Positions 1 to 10,946 are shown, counted from the first letter of the stretch. The stretch: 64,000 bases of DNA from an uncultured Clostridiaceae bacterium (GCA_946405135.1 CAMJGD010000011.1:45343-109342); one strand, 5' to 3'. A program made the numbers and translations. Notes: generated from the sequence alone by a model not told the origin.

Positions 1-695
1 AGGAAATAGAAATAGCACTGATGGAAAATAGAGCTCATGCTGCAGTTCACAGCATGAAGGATGTACCTTTTGAAATTGATCCTATATTTGAAATAGGGGC
101 GGTTACGGAAAGAGAAGATGTACGAGATGCTTATGTTTCAACAAATGGAATAAGTTTTTTCGATTTAAAGCCTGGAGCTAGGATTGGAACCAGCAGCATA
201 AGAAGAGCAAAGCAGCTTAAAATGATAAATCCACACCTAGAGATAGTTCCTATAAGAGGAAATGTTCAAACTAGAATTGATAAGATAGAAAAAGAAAATT
301 TAGATGGTATTGTACTTGCTGCAGCAGGTCTTAAGAGATTAGGTATGGAAAATTTAGTTACGGACTATTTTGATCCTTTTGAATTTGTGCCTGCAGTAGG
401 GCAAGGAGCTTTGGGCGTTGAAATAGTTTCTAAAAGGGAAGAGGCTCAGATTATTAAAAAAATTGATTTTATAGATAGCAGAATCTGTGTAGAAGCTGAA
501 AGGTCTTTTATGAAAGAATTAAATGGAGGATGCCACAGCTGCATAGGTGCCTATGCTTTCTTAGATAGTAAGTTTATTTATATGGCAGGCATATATGATA
601 ATGGAGGAAAAATAGTGAAAAAAGATATAACAGGGTTAAAAGAAAATCCTATAGAAATTGGTAAGATGTTAGCAAACAAAATAAAAAATGCTTAA
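1..695 (+). CDS. hemC: Porphobilinogen deaminase (hydroxymethylbilane synthase), 5' end missing
   Basis: Polymerises four porphobilinogen units into hydroxymethylbilane, the linear precursor of uroporphyrinogen III. The reading frame is open from base 3 with no start in the window, so about 65-80 N-terminal residues lie upstream. Family motifs are visible: the substrate-pocket stretch [20 protein letters not shown], and PIRGNVQTR with its conserved arginines. The dipyrromethane-cofactor cysteine is in GGCHSCIG (TGC at 531-533). The stop TAA overlaps a possible ATG (TAATG), but the next gene probably starts 18 bases further on. It leads the tetrapyrrole part of the operon. hemA and a precorrin-2 dehydrogenase are not in the window and may lie just upstream (inference). 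Confidence 0.95.
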   Translation, partial: EIEIALMENRAHAAVHSMKDVPFEIDPIFEIGAVTEREDVRDAYVSTNGISFFDLKPGARIGTSSIRRAKQLKMINPHLEIVPIRGNVQTRIDKIEKENLDGIVLAAAGLKRLGMENLVTDYFDPFEFVPAVGQGALGVEIVSKREEAQIIKKIDFIDSRICVEAERSFMKELNGGCHSCIGAYAFLDSKFIYMAGIYDNGGKIVKKDITGLKENPIEIGKMLANKIKNA

Positions 696-712
696 TGGAA
701 AAGGAGAATACT

Positions 713-2176
713 ATGGGAAAAGTTTATCTTATCGGAACAGGTCCTGGAGATGAAGAGTTATTAACCTTGAAGGCAGTAAAAGCATTAAATGAATGTACAG
801 CGGTATTATATGATAGATTGATAAGCGGAAATATTTTAAAATACTTAAAAGAAGATTGCACAATATATTATTGCGGTAAAGAGCCAGGCTGCCATTATAA
901 AACTCAAGAAGAAATAAATGACATGCTAGTAAAGCTTGCTTTGGAAGGGCATACCGTAGGAAGAATCAAGGGAGGCGATCCTTATGTTTTTGGAAGAGGC
1001 GGGGAAGAAGCTTTAAGGCTAGTAGAAGAAAATGTAGATTTTGAAGTTATACCTGGAGTTACTTCTGCCATCTCTGTACTTAATTATGCAGGGATACCTG
1101 CTACTCAAAGAGGTATGGCTCAAAGCTTTCATGTATTTACTGGTATGACTCAAGATAAGCTAAACATTGACTGGGACACCGTTTCAAAATTGGAAGGTAC
1201 CTTAATATTTTTAATGGGACTTAAAAATATAGATTTGATAACCAGGGAGCTTATAAAAAGCGGAAAAGCTGAAAACACACCTTGTGCGGTGATAATGAGA
1301 GGAACCACATCAAAGCAGAAGAAAGTGGTTTCGGATTTGGAAAATATAGGAACTAAAATAGCAGAGCAAGGGCTAAAATCACCTTGTATCATAGTCATTG
1401 GGGAAGTAGTTAATTTAAGTGACAAATTGAGCTGGTATGAAAATAAGCCTTTGTTTGGTAAGAATATATGTATAACCAGATCTAAAGAACAATCAAAATC
1501 CATAACCAATAGGCTGTTAAGTTTAGGTGCTGAAGTCACGGAAATAAATACCATAAAAATTAAACCTGCTTTAGAAAATCTTGAAGACTACCAGCATAAG
1601 CTTCAAAGCTATGATTATATAATACTAACCAGTGTAAATGCTGTAAAATTATTTTTTCAATATATAAATAGCAAAGATATAGATATAAGAACTATAAAAG
1701 CTAAATTTGCAGTGGTAGGAAAAGCTACAGCTAAAGAGCTTAAGGAAAAAGGAATAATACCTTATATAACAGCAAAACAATTTGTAGCAGAAGATCTTTT
1801 TGAAAGTTTAAAAACTGTAATAAAAAAAGGAGACAAAGTTATGTTTCCTTGTTCTAAAGAAGCAAGAAGCTTTATTGATGAACAGCTATTAAATCAAGGT
1901 GCATTGGTAGATAGAGTGCATATCTATGAACCAGTTCCCGGAGACATAAAAAATTGCAATAGCTTTCAAGAAGTAGATATTGTGATATTTACCAGTCCTT
2001 CTACCTTTAAAAATTTAATTTCTATGGTAGGTTTAGAAGAAATAAAGAAAAAGCAATGTATAGCCATAGGTCCTATAACAGAAAAGTCTTTAAAAGAATC
2101 AGGTATAGATTGTTATGTTTGCACGGAACATTCAGAAGACGGCATTATAAAAAAGCTTATGGAAATATATGCTTAA
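713..2176 (+). CDS. cobA/hemD: Fused uroporphyrinogen-III C-methyltransferase / uroporphyrinogen-III synthase
   Basis: A 487-residue two-domain enzyme common in clostridia. Residues about 1-240 are a SUMT domain: GTGPGDEELLTLKA at the N-terminus, the SAM-loop GRIKGGDPYVFGRGGEEA, and VIPGVTSAISV. It methylates uroporphyrinogen III at C2 and C7 to give precorrin-2. Residues about 250-487 are a HemD-type synthase (KNICITRSKEQS, then weakly conserved), which closes hydroxymethylbilane into uroporphyrinogen III. The fusion therefore does two consecutive steps. I chose ATG 713 because AAGGAG sits at 701-706. The in-frame ATG at 695 has no ribosome site and would add only six residues. The C-terminal call rests on order and fold pattern, as HemD sequences diverge strongly. 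Confidence 0.95.
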   Translation: MGKVYLIGTGPGDEELLTLKAVKALNECTAVLYDRLISGNILKYLKEDCTIYYCGKEPGCHYKTQEEINDMLVKLALEGHTVGRIKGGDPYVFGRGGEEALRLVEENVDFEVIPGVTSAISVLNYAGIPATQRGMAQSFHVFTGMTQDKLNIDWDTVSKLEGTLIFLMGLKNIDLITRELIKSGKAENTPCAVIMRGTTSKQKKVVSDLENIGTKIAEQGLKSPCIIVIGEVVNLSDKLSWYENKPLFGKNICITRSKEQSKSITNRLLSLGAEVTEINTIKIKPALENLEDYQHKLQSYDYIILTSVNAVKLFFQYINSKDIDIRTIKAKFAVVGKATAKELKEKGIIPYITAKQFVAEDLFESLKTVIKKGDKVMFPCSKEARSFIDEQLLNQGALVDRVHIYEPVPGDIKNCNSFQEVDIVIFTSPSTFKNLISMVGLEEIKKKQCIAIGPITEKSLKESGIDCYVCTEHSEDGIIKKLMEIYA

Positions 2177-2243
2177 AGTTATAATTTTAAGAATAAAAAT
2201 TAACTTATAATAAAGTATTTATACAGAAAGTAGAGTGATATAT

Positions 2244-3215
2244 TTGTTTAATAGAAATAGAAGACTTAGAGAAAGAAAAGAGATAAGGGATTTAGTAAAA
2301 GAAACAGTGCTTACCAGTAAAGATTTTATATATCCAATTTTTGTGGTAGAAGGTAATAATATAAAGGAAGAAATTCCATCCATGCCAGGAAACTATCATT
2401 ATTCCTTGGATAGATTGGAGGAAATAATAGATAAAGTGACTTCTCTAGGTATAAGAGGAATTATTCTTTTTGGAATTCCTTCCTATAAAGATGAAATAGG
2501 TTCATCAGCTTATGATGATAATGGCATAGTTCAAAAAGCTGTAAGAAAAATAAAAGAATTAAATAAAGACCTTTGGGTTATAACAGATGTATGTATGTGT
2601 CAGTATACAAGTCATGGGCACTGCGGAATATTAAAGGGCTCCAGAGTTGATAACGATGAAACTTTAAAATATATAGCTCAAATAGCATTATCTCATGCAA
2701 AAGCGGGTGCTGATATGATAGCTCCTTCAGACATGATGGATGGAAGAATACAGGCTATAAGAGACATTTTAGATGAAAATGGTTTTTTACATGTTTCCAT
2801 CATGGCTTATAGTGCAAAATATTCTTCAGCTTTTTATGGACCTTTTAGAGAAGCTGCACATTCTGCTCCTCAATTTGGTGATAGAAAGAGCTACCAGATG
2901 GACCCTGCCAATATAAGAGAAGCCATGAGAGAAATAGAATGTGACATAGATGAAGGGGCAGATATAATCATGGTAAAACCAGCCTTATCCTATTTAGATG
3001 TGATAAGATGGGCAAGAGATAGATATGATACTCCTATAGCTGCTTATTCAGTAAGCGGAGAATATGCCATGATAAAAGCTGGAGCAAAGTTAGGATTTAT
3101 CAATGAAAAACAAGTAGCTATGGAAATGCTGTTATCAATGAAAAGAGCAGGAGCAGATATAATCATAACCTATTATGCTTTAGATGCAGCAGCATGGTTA
3201 AAGGAGGAAGCTTAA
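2244..3215 (+). CDS. hemB: Delta-aminolevulinic acid dehydratase (porphobilinogen synthase)
   Basis: Condenses two 5-aminolevulinate molecules to porphobilinogen. The zinc-binding cysteine cluster [14 protein letters not shown] is present, so this is the Zn-dependent type. Both active-site lysine regions are present: [18 protein letters not shown] and [15 protein letters not shown], the latter holding the Schiff-base lysine. About 323 residues, normal for the family. The start is uncertain: TTG 2244 gives [12 protein letters not shown], typical of homologues, with GAGTGA at 2233-2238. GTG 2235 would add three residues but has a poorer site. The stop TAA directly abuts the ATG of hemL, and the AAGGAGG for hemL lies inside this gene's last codons. 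Confidence 0.95.
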   Translation: MFNRNRRLRERKEIRDLVKETVLTSKDFIYPIFVVEGNNIKEEIPSMPGNYHYSLDRLEEIIDKVTSLGIRGIILFGIPSYKDEIGSSAYDDNGIVQKAVRKIKELNKDLWVITDVCMCQYTSHGHCGILKGSRVDNDETLKYIAQIALSHAKAGADMIAPSDMMDGRIQAIRDILDENGFLHVSIMAYSAKYSSAFYGPFREAAHSAPQFGDRKSYQMDPANIREAMREIECDIDEGADIIMVKPALSYLDVIRWARDRYDTPIAAYSVSGEYAMIKAGAKLGFINEKQVAMEMLLSMKRAGADIIITYYALDAAAWLKEEA

Positions 3216-4502
3216 ATGAATAAAACTAAAAGTTTACATATATTCAATGAGTCAAAAAAATATATGCCAGGAGGAGTAAATAGTCCTGTTAGAGCTTTTA
3301 AAGATGTATCAGTAAATCCGCCTGTAATGAAAAAAGGTAATGGAGCTATAATTTATGATGAAGATGATAAATCTTATATAGATTTTGTGGGAGCTTGGGG
3401 TCCTATGATACTTGGTCACTGCGATGAAGATGTGGTAAAGGCTATAAAGGAAATGAGTGAGAATGCTATAGCCTTTGGTGCTCCTACGGAAGTTGAACTT
3501 AAACTAGCAGAGCATATTTGTAACACCGTTGATAATGTAGATATGATTAGAATGGTAAATTCAGGAACAGAAGCTACTATGAGTGCTGTAAAACTAGCTA
3601 GAGGTTATACAGGAAAAAATAAAATAATTAAATTTGCAGGCTGTTATCATGGCCACTTTGATGGATTTTTAGTAAGTGCAGGTTCAGGAGTAATGACTGA
3701 AGGAATACCAGGTTCTGCTGGGGTACCTCAAGATAGCATAAAAAATACTCTTATTGCAAATTACAATGATATTAATAGCATAAAGGAAATATTTAAAAAT
3801 CATGGTGAAGATATAGCCGGGGTAATCATAGAACCTGTGGCGGGAAATATGGGAGTAGTACCTGCAGAAAAAGATTTCCTATTAGAATTACATAGGTTAT
3901 GCCATGAATATGGAAGCTTACTAATATTTGATGAAGTAATGTCAGGATTTAGAGTAGCCTATAAAGGAGCTCAAAGCCTGCATGGAATAAAACCTGATTT
4001 AGTTACCTTTGCTAAAATTATGGGAGGCGGTCTACCCTGTGGAGCTTATGGCGGAAGAAGAGAAATAATGGAGAAACTTTCACCTATAGGTCCAGTATAT
4101 CAAGCAGGAACTATGTCCGGAAATCCTATAGTAATGGCTGCAGGATATGCTACTTTGAAAAAACTTTATGATCATCCTGAGTACTATGAAAAGCTAGAAA
4201 AGTTAGGTTCTAAATTAGAAAGAGGAGTTAAAGAAATAGCAAAAGAAAAAGGCATTAATGTAGTAGTTAATAGATGCAAAGCTATGATGACCATATTCTT
4301 TACAGACCTTGACCAGATTAAAAATTATGAAGATGCAAAAAAGTGTAATACAAAGCTTTATGCAAGCTTTTTTCAGCACATGCTTGAGAAAGGCATTTAT
4401 ATAGCACCTTCTCAATTTGAGGCTATGTTTTTAAGTGTTAAGCATGAAGATGAGCATATAGACAAATTTTTAGAAGCTATGAGAAGCTGGAAGCAGATTT
4501 AA
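3216..4502 (+). CDS. hemL: Glutamate-1-semialdehyde 2,1-aminomutase
   Basis: PLP enzyme of the C5 route that turns glutamate-1-semialdehyde into 5-aminolevulinate. The presence of hemL shows that the organism makes ALA from glutamyl-tRNA. Visible motifs are [11 protein letters not shown] at the N-terminus, [15 protein letters not shown] (PLP phosphate site), [12 protein letters not shown], and [18 protein letters not shown] with the Schiff-base lysine. 428 residues, full length. AAGGAGG at 3201-3207 is eight bases before ATG. Start and stop abut hemB without a gap, consistent with translational coupling. A C-terminal MRSWKQI tail is unremarkable. Confidence 0.97.
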   Translation: MNKTKSLHIFNESKKYMPGGVNSPVRAFKDVSVNPPVMKKGNGAIIYDEDDKSYIDFVGAWGPMILGHCDEDVVKAIKEMSENAIAFGAPTEVELKLAEHICNTVDNVDMIRMVNSGTEATMSAVKLARGYTGKNKIIKFAGCYHGHFDGFLVSAGSGVMTEGIPGSAGVPQDSIKNTLIANYNDINSIKEIFKNHGEDIAGVIIEPVAGNMGVVPAEKDFLLELHRLCHEYGSLLIFDEVMSGFRVAYKGAQSLHGIKPDLVTFAKIMGGGLPCGAYGGRREIMEKLSPIGPVYQAGTMSGNPIVMAAGYATLKKLYDHPEYYEKLEKLGSKLERGVKEIAKEKGINVVVNRCKAMMTIFFTDLDQIKNYEDAKKCNTKLYASFFQHMLEKGIYIAPSQFEAMFLSVKHEDEHIDKFLEAMRSWKQI

Positions 4503-4544
4503 TCCCATTTATGCAGCTTAAGAAACTTTTAATGAGGTGAATTT

Positions 4545-5387
4545 ATGAAAAAAGCAATACTTCTCTTAAGTTTTGGAACTACCCATGAAGATACTAGAAA
4601 ACTTACCATTGATGTGATAGAAAAAAAAGTTAAAGACAGATTTAAAGATTATGAAATAAGAAGAGCATTCACTGCCCACAGGATAATAGATATATTAAAA
4701 AAACGAGATGGAATCATAGAATTTACCCCTGAAGAAGCTTTAAATAGTTTAGCAGAAGAGAACTTTACAGAAGTAATAGTGCAGCCATTACATATAATAC
4801 CAGGAGAAGAATATGACTATATAAAAAAGGTAGTACATATTTTTAATCACAAAAACATTTTTGAAAGATTAGAGCTTGGAAGACCTATATTGTACTTTAA
4901 AGGTATTGAAGATGAAGTACCGGATGATTATGAAATATTGGTGGAGGCATTAAGAAAAACCATGAATTTTCAAGAAAACATATTATTCATGGGACATGGT
5001 ACTAAGCATTATGCTAACGCATGCTACCTTTGTCTTCAGCAGGTATTGAGAGATAGAGGATATAACCATGTATATATAGCTAATGTGGAAGGATATCCTA
5101 CCTTAGAGCATATTATTCCTATATTAAAAAAAGAAGGTATAAAAAAACTTAAGTTAGCTCCTTTAATGGTAGTGGCTGGAGATCATGCTAAAAATGATAT
5201 GGCTGGAGATGAAGAAGATTCCTGGAAAAATATTTTACTAAAAGAGGGTTTTGAAATAGACACTTATATTAAAGGTCTTGGAGAGATACCGGAATTTCAG
5301 GATTTATATATTAAGCATATAGAAGATGTGATAGAAAATAGGTATCTAGATTTAGGTAAAACTAAAAAAGGAATGGTTAGGAGATAG
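4545..5387 (+). CDS. cbiK: Sirohydrochlorin cobaltochelatase CbiK
   Basis: Inserts Co2+ into sirohydrochlorin (factor II), the committed step of the anaerobic cobalamin route. The N-terminus KKAILLLSFGTTHEDTR is the CbiK opening. The two metal/catalytic histidine regions are FMGHGTKHYAN and APLMVVAGDHAKNDMAGDEEDSW. 280 residues with no signal peptide, so it is the cytoplasmic form and not the exported CbiKP type. GAGGTGA precedes ATG by six bases. Its place between the haem genes and cbiP marks the switch from common tetrapyrrole to corrin synthesis. It implies that cobalt is inserted early, without CobNST. Confidence 0.95.
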   Translation: MKKAILLLSFGTTHEDTRKLTIDVIEKKVKDRFKDYEIRRAFTAHRIIDILKKRDGIIEFTPEEALNSLAEENFTEVIVQPLHIIPGEEYDYIKKVVHIFNHKNIFERLELGRPILYFKGIEDEVPDDYEILVEALRKTMNFQENILFMGHGTKHYANACYLCLQQVLRDRGYNHVYIANVEGYPTLEHIIPILKKEGIKKLKLAPLMVVAGDHAKNDMAGDEEDSWKNILLKEGFEIDTYIKGLGEIPEFQDLYIKHIEDVIENRYLDLGKTKKGMVRR

Positions 5388-5390
5388 ATT

Positions 5391-6869
5391 ATGGCAAAGA
5401 TTATGGTACAAGGCACTGCTTCATCTGTAGGAAAGAGTATCTTGGCAGCAGCACTTTGCAGGATATTTAAGCAAGATGGTTTTAAAGTATGTCCATATAA
5501 ATCTCAAAATATGTCCTTAAATTCTTATATAACTTTAGATGGAAAAGAGATGGGAAGAGCACAGGTTCTTCAAGCCTATGCTGCAGGATTAGAACCTGAA
5601 GCTTTTATGAATCCCATACTGCTTAAGCCTACTTCAAATAAAAACTCTCAGATAATTGTAAATGGTAAAGTTTATGGCAATGCGTCTGCCATGGAGTATC
5701 ACAATCTAAAGCTGGAATTTAAAGATATGCTTAAAAGAGATTTTGAAAGCATTGAAAAGAACTTTGACATAATAGTTATGGAGGGGGCAGGCAGTCCTGC
5801 AGAAATAAATTTAAGAGATAGAGATATAGTAAATATGGGCATGGCAGAATTAGTAGATGCCCCAGTTATATTGGTGGGAGACATAGATAAAGGGGGAGTA
5901 TTTGCCTCTTTAGCAGGTACTATGCTTTTATTAAAAGAAGAAGAAAAGCATAGAGTAAAAGGTTTTGTTATAAATAAATTTAGAGGAGATGTAAACATAC
6001 TTAAGCCAGGTATAGATATGATAGAAGAAATAATTAAAATACCTTGTTTAGGTGTGGTACCCTATTTTAATTTAAAGCTAGAAGATGAAGATGGAGCTAT
6101 AGAGTTTAACTCTAAAAAAAGCAAAGCTATTGATATAGGAGTTATAAAGCTACCTCATATTTCTAACTTTACTGATTTTGATGCTTTAAAAAGAGAAGAA
6201 GATGTGGGCATCAGATTCATAGAATCTCCAGAAAATTTTGAAAACCCAGATTTGCTAGTGATACCTGGAAGCAAAAATACCATAGAAGATTTGATTTTTT
6301 TAAGAAAAACTGGACTAGAAAAATGTATTAAAGATTATGGAAGTTATGGAATGGTTATGGGAATTTGTGGAGGTTATCAAATGCTGGGAAATACTATAAA
6401 AGACCCTGAAGGAGTAGAAACCAGCTTCAAAGAGGTAAAAGCCATGGAACTTTTAGATATAGAAACTATCTTTGAAAAAGAAAAAACCATGACTAGAATA
6501 GAAGGAAATATATTAAACCAAGAAGTTAATATTTATGGTTATGAAATTCATATGGGTTTAAGCACATTAGGTAAAAATTCATCACCTCTTTTTCAAATAA
6601 ATAGTGAAAATGGAGATGCTGTAGAATTACTAGATGGAGCCATAAACAAAAAAGGAAATATATTTGGTACTTATATTCATGGAATATTTGATTCTGCATG
6701 TTTTAGAGAATATATTTTGAATCCTTTAAGAAGGAAAAAAGGACTAAAAACTAAAACCTCTGAAAACTATGAAAGCCAGAGGGATAAGGAATTAGACAAA
6801 TTAGCAGATATAGTTAGAAATTCATTAAATGTAGATAAGCTATATGAGATTATGGCAATGAAAAGATAG
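5391..6869 (+). CDS. cbiP: Adenosylcobyric acid synthase (glutamine-hydrolysing)
   Basis: Amidates carboxylates b, d, e and g of adenosylcobyrinate a,c-diamide using glutamine and ATP; also named CobQ. The N-terminal dethiobiotin-synthetase-like domain begins [18 protein letters not shown], a P-loop variant. The C-terminal class I-like amidotransferase domain has the nucleophile cysteine in [10 protein letters not shown] and the histidine in GTYIHGIFD. 492 residues, standard. The start has TAGGAGA just upstream, and the gap to cbiK is three bases, so the pair is tightly coupled. It works on the product of cbiA encoded downstream. Confidence 0.96.
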   Translation: MAKIMVQGTASSVGKSILAAALCRIFKQDGFKVCPYKSQNMSLNSYITLDGKEMGRAQVLQAYAAGLEPEAFMNPILLKPTSNKNSQIIVNGKVYGNASAMEYHNLKLEFKDMLKRDFESIEKNFDIIVMEGAGSPAEINLRDRDIVNMGMAELVDAPVILVGDIDKGGVFASLAGTMLLLKEEEKHRVKGFVINKFRGDVNILKPGIDMIEEIIKIPCLGVVPYFNLKLEDEDGAIEFNSKKSKAIDIGVIKLPHISNFTDFDALKREEDVGIRFIESPENFENPDLLVIPGSKNTIEDLIFLRKTGLEKCIKDYGSYGMVMGICGGYQMLGNTIKDPEGVETSFKEVKAMELLDIETIFEKEKTMTRIEGNILNQEVNIYGYEIHMGLSTLGKNSSPLFQINSENGDAVELLDGAINKKGNIFGTYIHGIFDSACFREYILNPLRRKKGLKTKTSENYESQRDKELDKLADIVRNSLNVDKLYEIMAMKR

Positions 6870-6885
6870 CAGGGGGTAACTTTAA

Positions 6886-7845
6886 GTGAATATTATAGAT
6901 ATATTAGCAGCGCTTGTTATTGATTGGATAATTGGCGATCCATATTGGTTTCCTCATCCTGTTATATATATAGGAAAACTTATTAGGTTTTTGGAAAACA
7001 GAGGAAGAAAACTCTGCAAGACTAAAAAGGCTTTAAAGTTATATGGTGGATTTATAGTAGTGGCAGTAAGTGCTGTAAGTTTTTTAATACCTTTTATGAT
7101 ATTGAGTCTTTTAAAACCATATAAACTTATATATCATGTAGTAAATATATTTATACTTTGGACAACTATTGCAGCAAGATGTCTTCATAAAGAAGGTAAA
7201 AAAGTTTATGACTCTCTGGAAAAGGAAGATATAGAAGATGCAAGAGTGAAGTTATCTTATATTGTAGGTAGAGAAACCAGCAATTTAAGTGAAAAAGAAA
7301 TAATAAGAGCCGATGTGGAAACCATAGCTGAAAATACCTGTGATGGAGTCATAGCACCGCTTTTTTATGCCATGATTGGTGGTACAACCTTTGCTTCAGC
7401 TTTTGCTATGATGTATAAATCGATAAACACTATGGATTCAATGCTTGGCTATATGAATGAAAAATATATAGATATAGGTTTTTTCCCTGCAAATACGGAT
7501 GATGTATTTAACTACATACCTGCTAGATTAACAGGAATATTAATGTGTTTAAGCAGTTTTATAGTGAAAGGCAGCATGATAAATAGTTTTAATATAATGA
7601 TTAGGGATAGAAAAAATCATAAAAGCCCTAACTGTGCCTATCCTGAAGCTGCCACTGCAGGTGCATTAAATGTACAGCTAGGAGGAAACAATACATACTT
7701 TGGACAAGTAGTTGAAAAACCTACCCTTGGAGATAGAAAAGTTGAATTAAATAGCTACCATATTGTAGGAGCTATAAAGCTTATGTACTCATCAGAAGTA
7801 ATTTTTGTTATACTGTATAGCTTAATTTATATGGTAGTTTATTAG
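6886..7845 (+). CDS. cbiB: Adenosylcobinamide-phosphate synthase (integral membrane)
   Basis: Attaches (R)-1-amino-2-propanol O-2-phosphate, made by CobD, to cobyric acid. The N-terminus has LAALVIDWIIGDPYWFPHPVIYIGKLI, a long family signature. Several hydrophobic membrane segments follow (around residues 55-90, 150-170, 215-230 and 295-315). The conserved loops ADVETIAENTCDGVIAPLFY and YPEAATAGALNVQLGG are present. Start GTG 6886 follows AGGGGGT at 6871-6877. 319 residues. The following cobD makes its co-substrate, so the two genes form a functional pair. Confidence 0.95.
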   Translation: MNIIDILAALVIDWIIGDPYWFPHPVIYIGKLIRFLENRGRKLCKTKKALKLYGGFIVVAVSAVSFLIPFMILSLLKPYKLIYHVVNIFILWTTIAARCLHKEGKKVYDSLEKEDIEDARVKLSYIVGRETSNLSEKEIIRADVETIAENTCDGVIAPLFYAMIGGTTFASAFAMMYKSINTMDSMLGYMNEKYIDIGFFPANTDDVFNYIPARLTGILMCLSSFIVKGSMINSFNIMIRDRKNHKSPNCAYPEAATAGALNVQLGGNNTYFGQVVEKPTLGDRKVELNSYHIVGAIKLMYSSEVIFVILYSLIYMVVY

Positions 7846-7864
7846 TAAAAAGAGAGGGATATTT

Positions 7865-8962
7865 GTGAAAGATATAAAAACATATACTGAACATGGTGGA
7901 AATGTATATAGTGATGAAGGATTATTAAAAGGCAAAAATATAATAGATTTTAGTTCTAATATAAATCCTTTAGGAGTACCTAAAAGCTTTTTAAATAATA
8001 TAGATGAAGCTTTAGAAAGCGTTATTAGATATCCTGACATAGAATATAAAAGACTAAAAAAAGCCATTATAGAATATCATGCTTCAGAAACAAAATTGGA
8101 AGAAGATAATATAGTGGTGGGCAATGGAGCTGCAGAAATTATAGATCTGTCCCTTAGTCTTTTTAAAAATATTTTAATATCAGTGCCCGCTTTTGTAGAA
8201 TATGAAAAAACAGCTCGCAAGTGGGGAAAAAATATAGAATTCTCCTATTTAAAAGAAGATATGCACTATGATTATGAAGATATAATTAAAAAGATTGATG
8301 GAGCAGATGCAGTTATTCTAGGCAATCCTAATAATCCCAATGGAAACCTTATACATAAAGAAAAATTTTATAAAATACTGGATAAATGTGAAAGAGAAAA
8401 TAAAATAGTGATAATAGACGAAGCTTTTATAGAATTTACAGGAAATAAGAGCTTGAGCTTTGTGGAGGATTTAAAGAGCTACAAATCAATTTTTATAATA
8501 AGAGCTCTCACTAAATTTTTTGCTCTTCCTGGCATAAGGCTTGGCTACGGAATTAGCAGCAATAAGGAAATGATCAAAAATATAAAATCTATTCAAAATC
8601 CTTGGAATGTAAATTGTTTTGCAGAAACTGCAGGAGTATATGTACTTAAGGATAAGGCATATATAGAAGATACATTGAAGTTTATGAATTCTGAAAGAAA
8701 GTTTTTTGTAGAGTCATTAAAACATATAGATTTTATAAAAAGAGTATACAATACTGAAGCTAACTATGTTTTGTGCAGTCTTTCAAAAATAGAAGCCTCT
8801 AAACTTTATAAACTATGTTTAGATCACTCTGTAGCCATAAGAGTATGCCATAACTATAGAGGTTTAAAAGGTGAATTTGTTAGATTTGCTATAAAAAGCA
8901 GAAAAGATAACTTAAGACTTTTAGAAGTATTAAATATTATCAGTGAAAATTTGAGGTGCTAA
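7865..8962 (+). CDS. cobD: L-threonine-O-3-phosphate decarboxylase
   Basis: PLP aminotransferase-fold enzyme (HisC relative) that decarboxylates threonine phosphate to aminopropanol phosphate for CbiB. Evidence is the cobalamin-type N-terminus TEHGGNVYSDEG, DFSSNINPLG, GNPNNPNG, VIIDEAFIEF, and the Schiff-base lysine region RALTKFFALPGIRLGYG. Histidinol-phosphate aminotransferase is the close alternative. The N-terminal HGGN/DFSSNINP signature and the position between cbiB and cbiA favour CobD. GTG start behind GAGAGGG. 365 residues, full length. Confidence 0.93.
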   Translation: MKDIKTYTEHGGNVYSDEGLLKGKNIIDFSSNINPLGVPKSFLNNIDEALESVIRYPDIEYKRLKKAIIEYHASETKLEEDNIVVGNGAAEIIDLSLSLFKNILISVPAFVEYEKTARKWGKNIEFSYLKEDMHYDYEDIIKKIDGADAVILGNPNNPNGNLIHKEKFYKILDKCERENKIVIIDEAFIEFTGNKSLSFVEDLKSYKSIFIIRALTKFFALPGIRLGYGISSNKEMIKNIKSIQNPWNVNCFAETAGVYVLKDKAYIEDTLKFMNSERKFFVESLKHIDFIKRVYNTEANYVLCSLSKIEASKLYKLCLDHSVAIRVCHNYRGLKGEFVRFAIKSRKDNLRLLEVLNIISENLRC

Positions 8963-8965
8963 AAC

Positions 8966-10300
8966 ATGAAAAGTTTAATAATAGCTTCAGACAGCAGCGG
9001 CGGAGGGAAAACCACGGTTACCCTTGGACTTATGAAAGCTCTTAAAAATAGAGGCTTTCATCTTAGTACCTATAAAGTGGGACCTGATTACATAGACCCA
9101 GCCTTTCATAAGCATATTACAGGTTGGGATTCAAGAAATTTAGATATATTTCTTATGGGTGAGGCTGGTGTAAAGGCTTCTTATTCTAGAGGAGTAAAGC
9201 ATGGAGCCTTAGGTATTATAGAAGGTGTTATGGGGCTATATGATGGAAAAGGCATAGACACGGAGTATTCCACAGCTCATGTAGCTAAGGTTTTGAATAT
9301 ACCTGTAATACTGGTATTATCACCTAAAGCTCAAAGTACAACTCTTTGTGCGGAGATAAATGGTATTTTGAATTTTGATAGAAAAGTGAAGATAGCAGGA
9401 GTTATTTTAAATAATATAGGTGAAAGCTATTACAAATTATTAAAAGCTGCTATAGAAAAGCATTGCAGCATAGAAGTTTTTGGATTTATTCCAAAAGATG
9501 ATAAATTGTCTATTAAAAGCAGGCATCTTGGATTGATTCAAAGCAGTGAAATTCAAGATTTAAATGAAAAGATAGACTATTTAAGTGAGCTTTTTGAAAA
9601 ATATGTAGATATAGATAGTCTTTTAAAAATTTTTAAAGATACTAATACTTTTAAAGATGATTACCACTTGGATGATATAGGCATAAACATAGCTGTAGCC
9701 AAGGATAAAGCTTTTTCTTTTTATTATAAAGAAAATATAGAGCTTTTAGAAGAACTAGGCAATGTAACATATTTTAGCCCAATGAAAGATAAAGCTATAC
9801 CTGAAAATACAGATTTTTTATATTTAGGAGGAGGTTATCCAGAAGTATTTTCTAAAGAATTAAGTGAAAATAAAGAGATGCTCCAAAGTATTAAAACTGC
9901 TTTAGATTCAGGACTTTGCTGCTATGGTGAATGTGGTGGGCTTATGTATTTATGTAACACTATAGATAATGTGCCCATGGTAAACTTTTTAAAAGGAAAG
10001 GCTTATCTTACAAATAGACTTCAAAATTTTGGTTATGCTAAAGTTTGTATTAAAGAAGAAAATAAAATTTTACCTAAAGGCATGGAAATCAATTGTCACG
10101 AGTTTCATAAATCCTACATAGAGTCAGAAGAAAAGAAAATATATGAAATTATGAAAGAAAGCTATGATGGAAAGATAAAGTGTTGGAACTGCGGATATGC
10201 AAAGGGCAATACTTTGGCAGCCTACGCTCATATTCACTTTTTTTCTAATATAAATTTTTTAAAGGAAATAATAAAAAGAATTCCACAAAACAATCTATAG
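8966..10300 (+). CDS. cbiA: Cobyrinate a,c-diamide synthase
   Basis: Glutamine- and ATP-dependent amidation of the a and c side chains of cobyrinate. N-terminal P-loop region IIASDSSGGGKTTVTLGLM. C-terminal amidotransferase domain with nucleophile cysteine in YGECGGLMYLC and a histidine in AAYAHIHFFSN. 444 residues, within family range. Only three bases separate it from cobD, and GAGGTGC precedes the ATG, so it is part of the same message. CobB, the aerobic equivalent, is excluded only by context (cbiK, cbiD and cbiG present). Confidence 0.95.
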   Translation: MKSLIIASDSSGGGKTTVTLGLMKALKNRGFHLSTYKVGPDYIDPAFHKHITGWDSRNLDIFLMGEAGVKASYSRGVKHGALGIIEGVMGLYDGKGIDTEYSTAHVAKVLNIPVILVLSPKAQSTTLCAEINGILNFDRKVKIAGVILNNIGESYYKLLKAAIEKHCSIEVFGFIPKDDKLSIKSRHLGLIQSSEIQDLNEKIDYLSELFEKYVDIDSLLKIFKDTNTFKDDYHLDDIGINIAVAKDKAFSFYYKENIELLEELGNVTYFSPMKDKAIPENTDFLYLGGGYPEVFSKELSENKEMLQSIKTALDSGLCCYGECGGLMYLCNTIDNVPMVNFLKGKAYLTNRLQNFGYAKVCIKEENKILPKGMEINCHEFHKSYIESEEKKIYEIMKESYDGKIKCWNCGYAKGNTLAAYAHIHFFSNINFLKEIIKRIPQNNL

Positions 10301-10316
10301 TAAGGATGTGCTGATT

Positions 10317-10946
10317 ATGGATTATATAAAAAAACCTATGGAGATAGAAAAAAGAAGCTTTGAAATTATAGGAGAAGAAATGGGAAACCATAACTTCAGT
10401 GAAAAAGAGCTTAATATAGTAAAAAGGGTTATTCATGCTACTGCAGATTTTGAATACAAAGATATTTTATATATAAGAGAAGGAGCTATAGAAACTGCTA
10501 AAAGCTTATTGAGTAAAGGTATAACCATATATACAGATACCAATATGGCTCTTTCAGGCATTAACAAAAAAACTCTTAAAGCTTTAAATTGCAATGCAGT
10601 ATGCTATGTGGACAAAGAAGAAGTAAGCATAATAGCTAAAGAAAGGGGAATTACTCGTTCTATGGCTGCATTAGAAAAGGCCTTAGAGGATGGAGTTGAA
10701 TTTTTTGTGTTTGGTAATGCACCTACTGCCTTATTTAGACTTAAAGAATTAGTAGAACAAGGCAAAGGACAACCTAAATTTATAATAGGTGCTCCTGTAG
10801 GTTTTGTGGGAGCAAGTGAGTCAAAAGAAGAAATAGAAAAACTTACTGTACCTATGATTATGGTAAGAGGAAGAAAAGGTGGAAGCACAGTGGCAGCAGC
10901 TATTGTCAATGCCCTTATGTATATGATAACTAGACCGGAAAATTGA
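10317..10946 (+). CDS. cbiC: Cobalt-precorrin-8 methylmutase
   Basis: Moves the C11 methyl group to C12, converting cobalt-precorrin-8 to cobyrinate. The catalytic histidine region is NIVKRVIHATADFEY near residue 40. PVGFVGASESKEEI and VRGRKGGSTVAAAIVNAL at the C-terminus complete the family pattern. I place the start at ATG 10317, since AAGGATGTG at 10302-10310 aligns with the 16S tail at proper spacing. A GTG at 10308 lies inside that site and would add three residues. 209 residues. Confidence 0.95.
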   Translation: MDYIKKPMEIEKRSFEIIGEEMGNHNFSEKELNIVKRVIHATADFEYKDILYIREGAIETAKSLLSKGITIYTDTNMALSGINKKTLKALNCNAVCYVDKEEVSIIAKERGITRSMAALEKALEDGVEFFVFGNAPTALFRLKELVEQGKGQPKFIIGAPVGFVGASESKEEIEKLTVPMIMVRGRKGGSTVAAAIVNALMYMITRPEN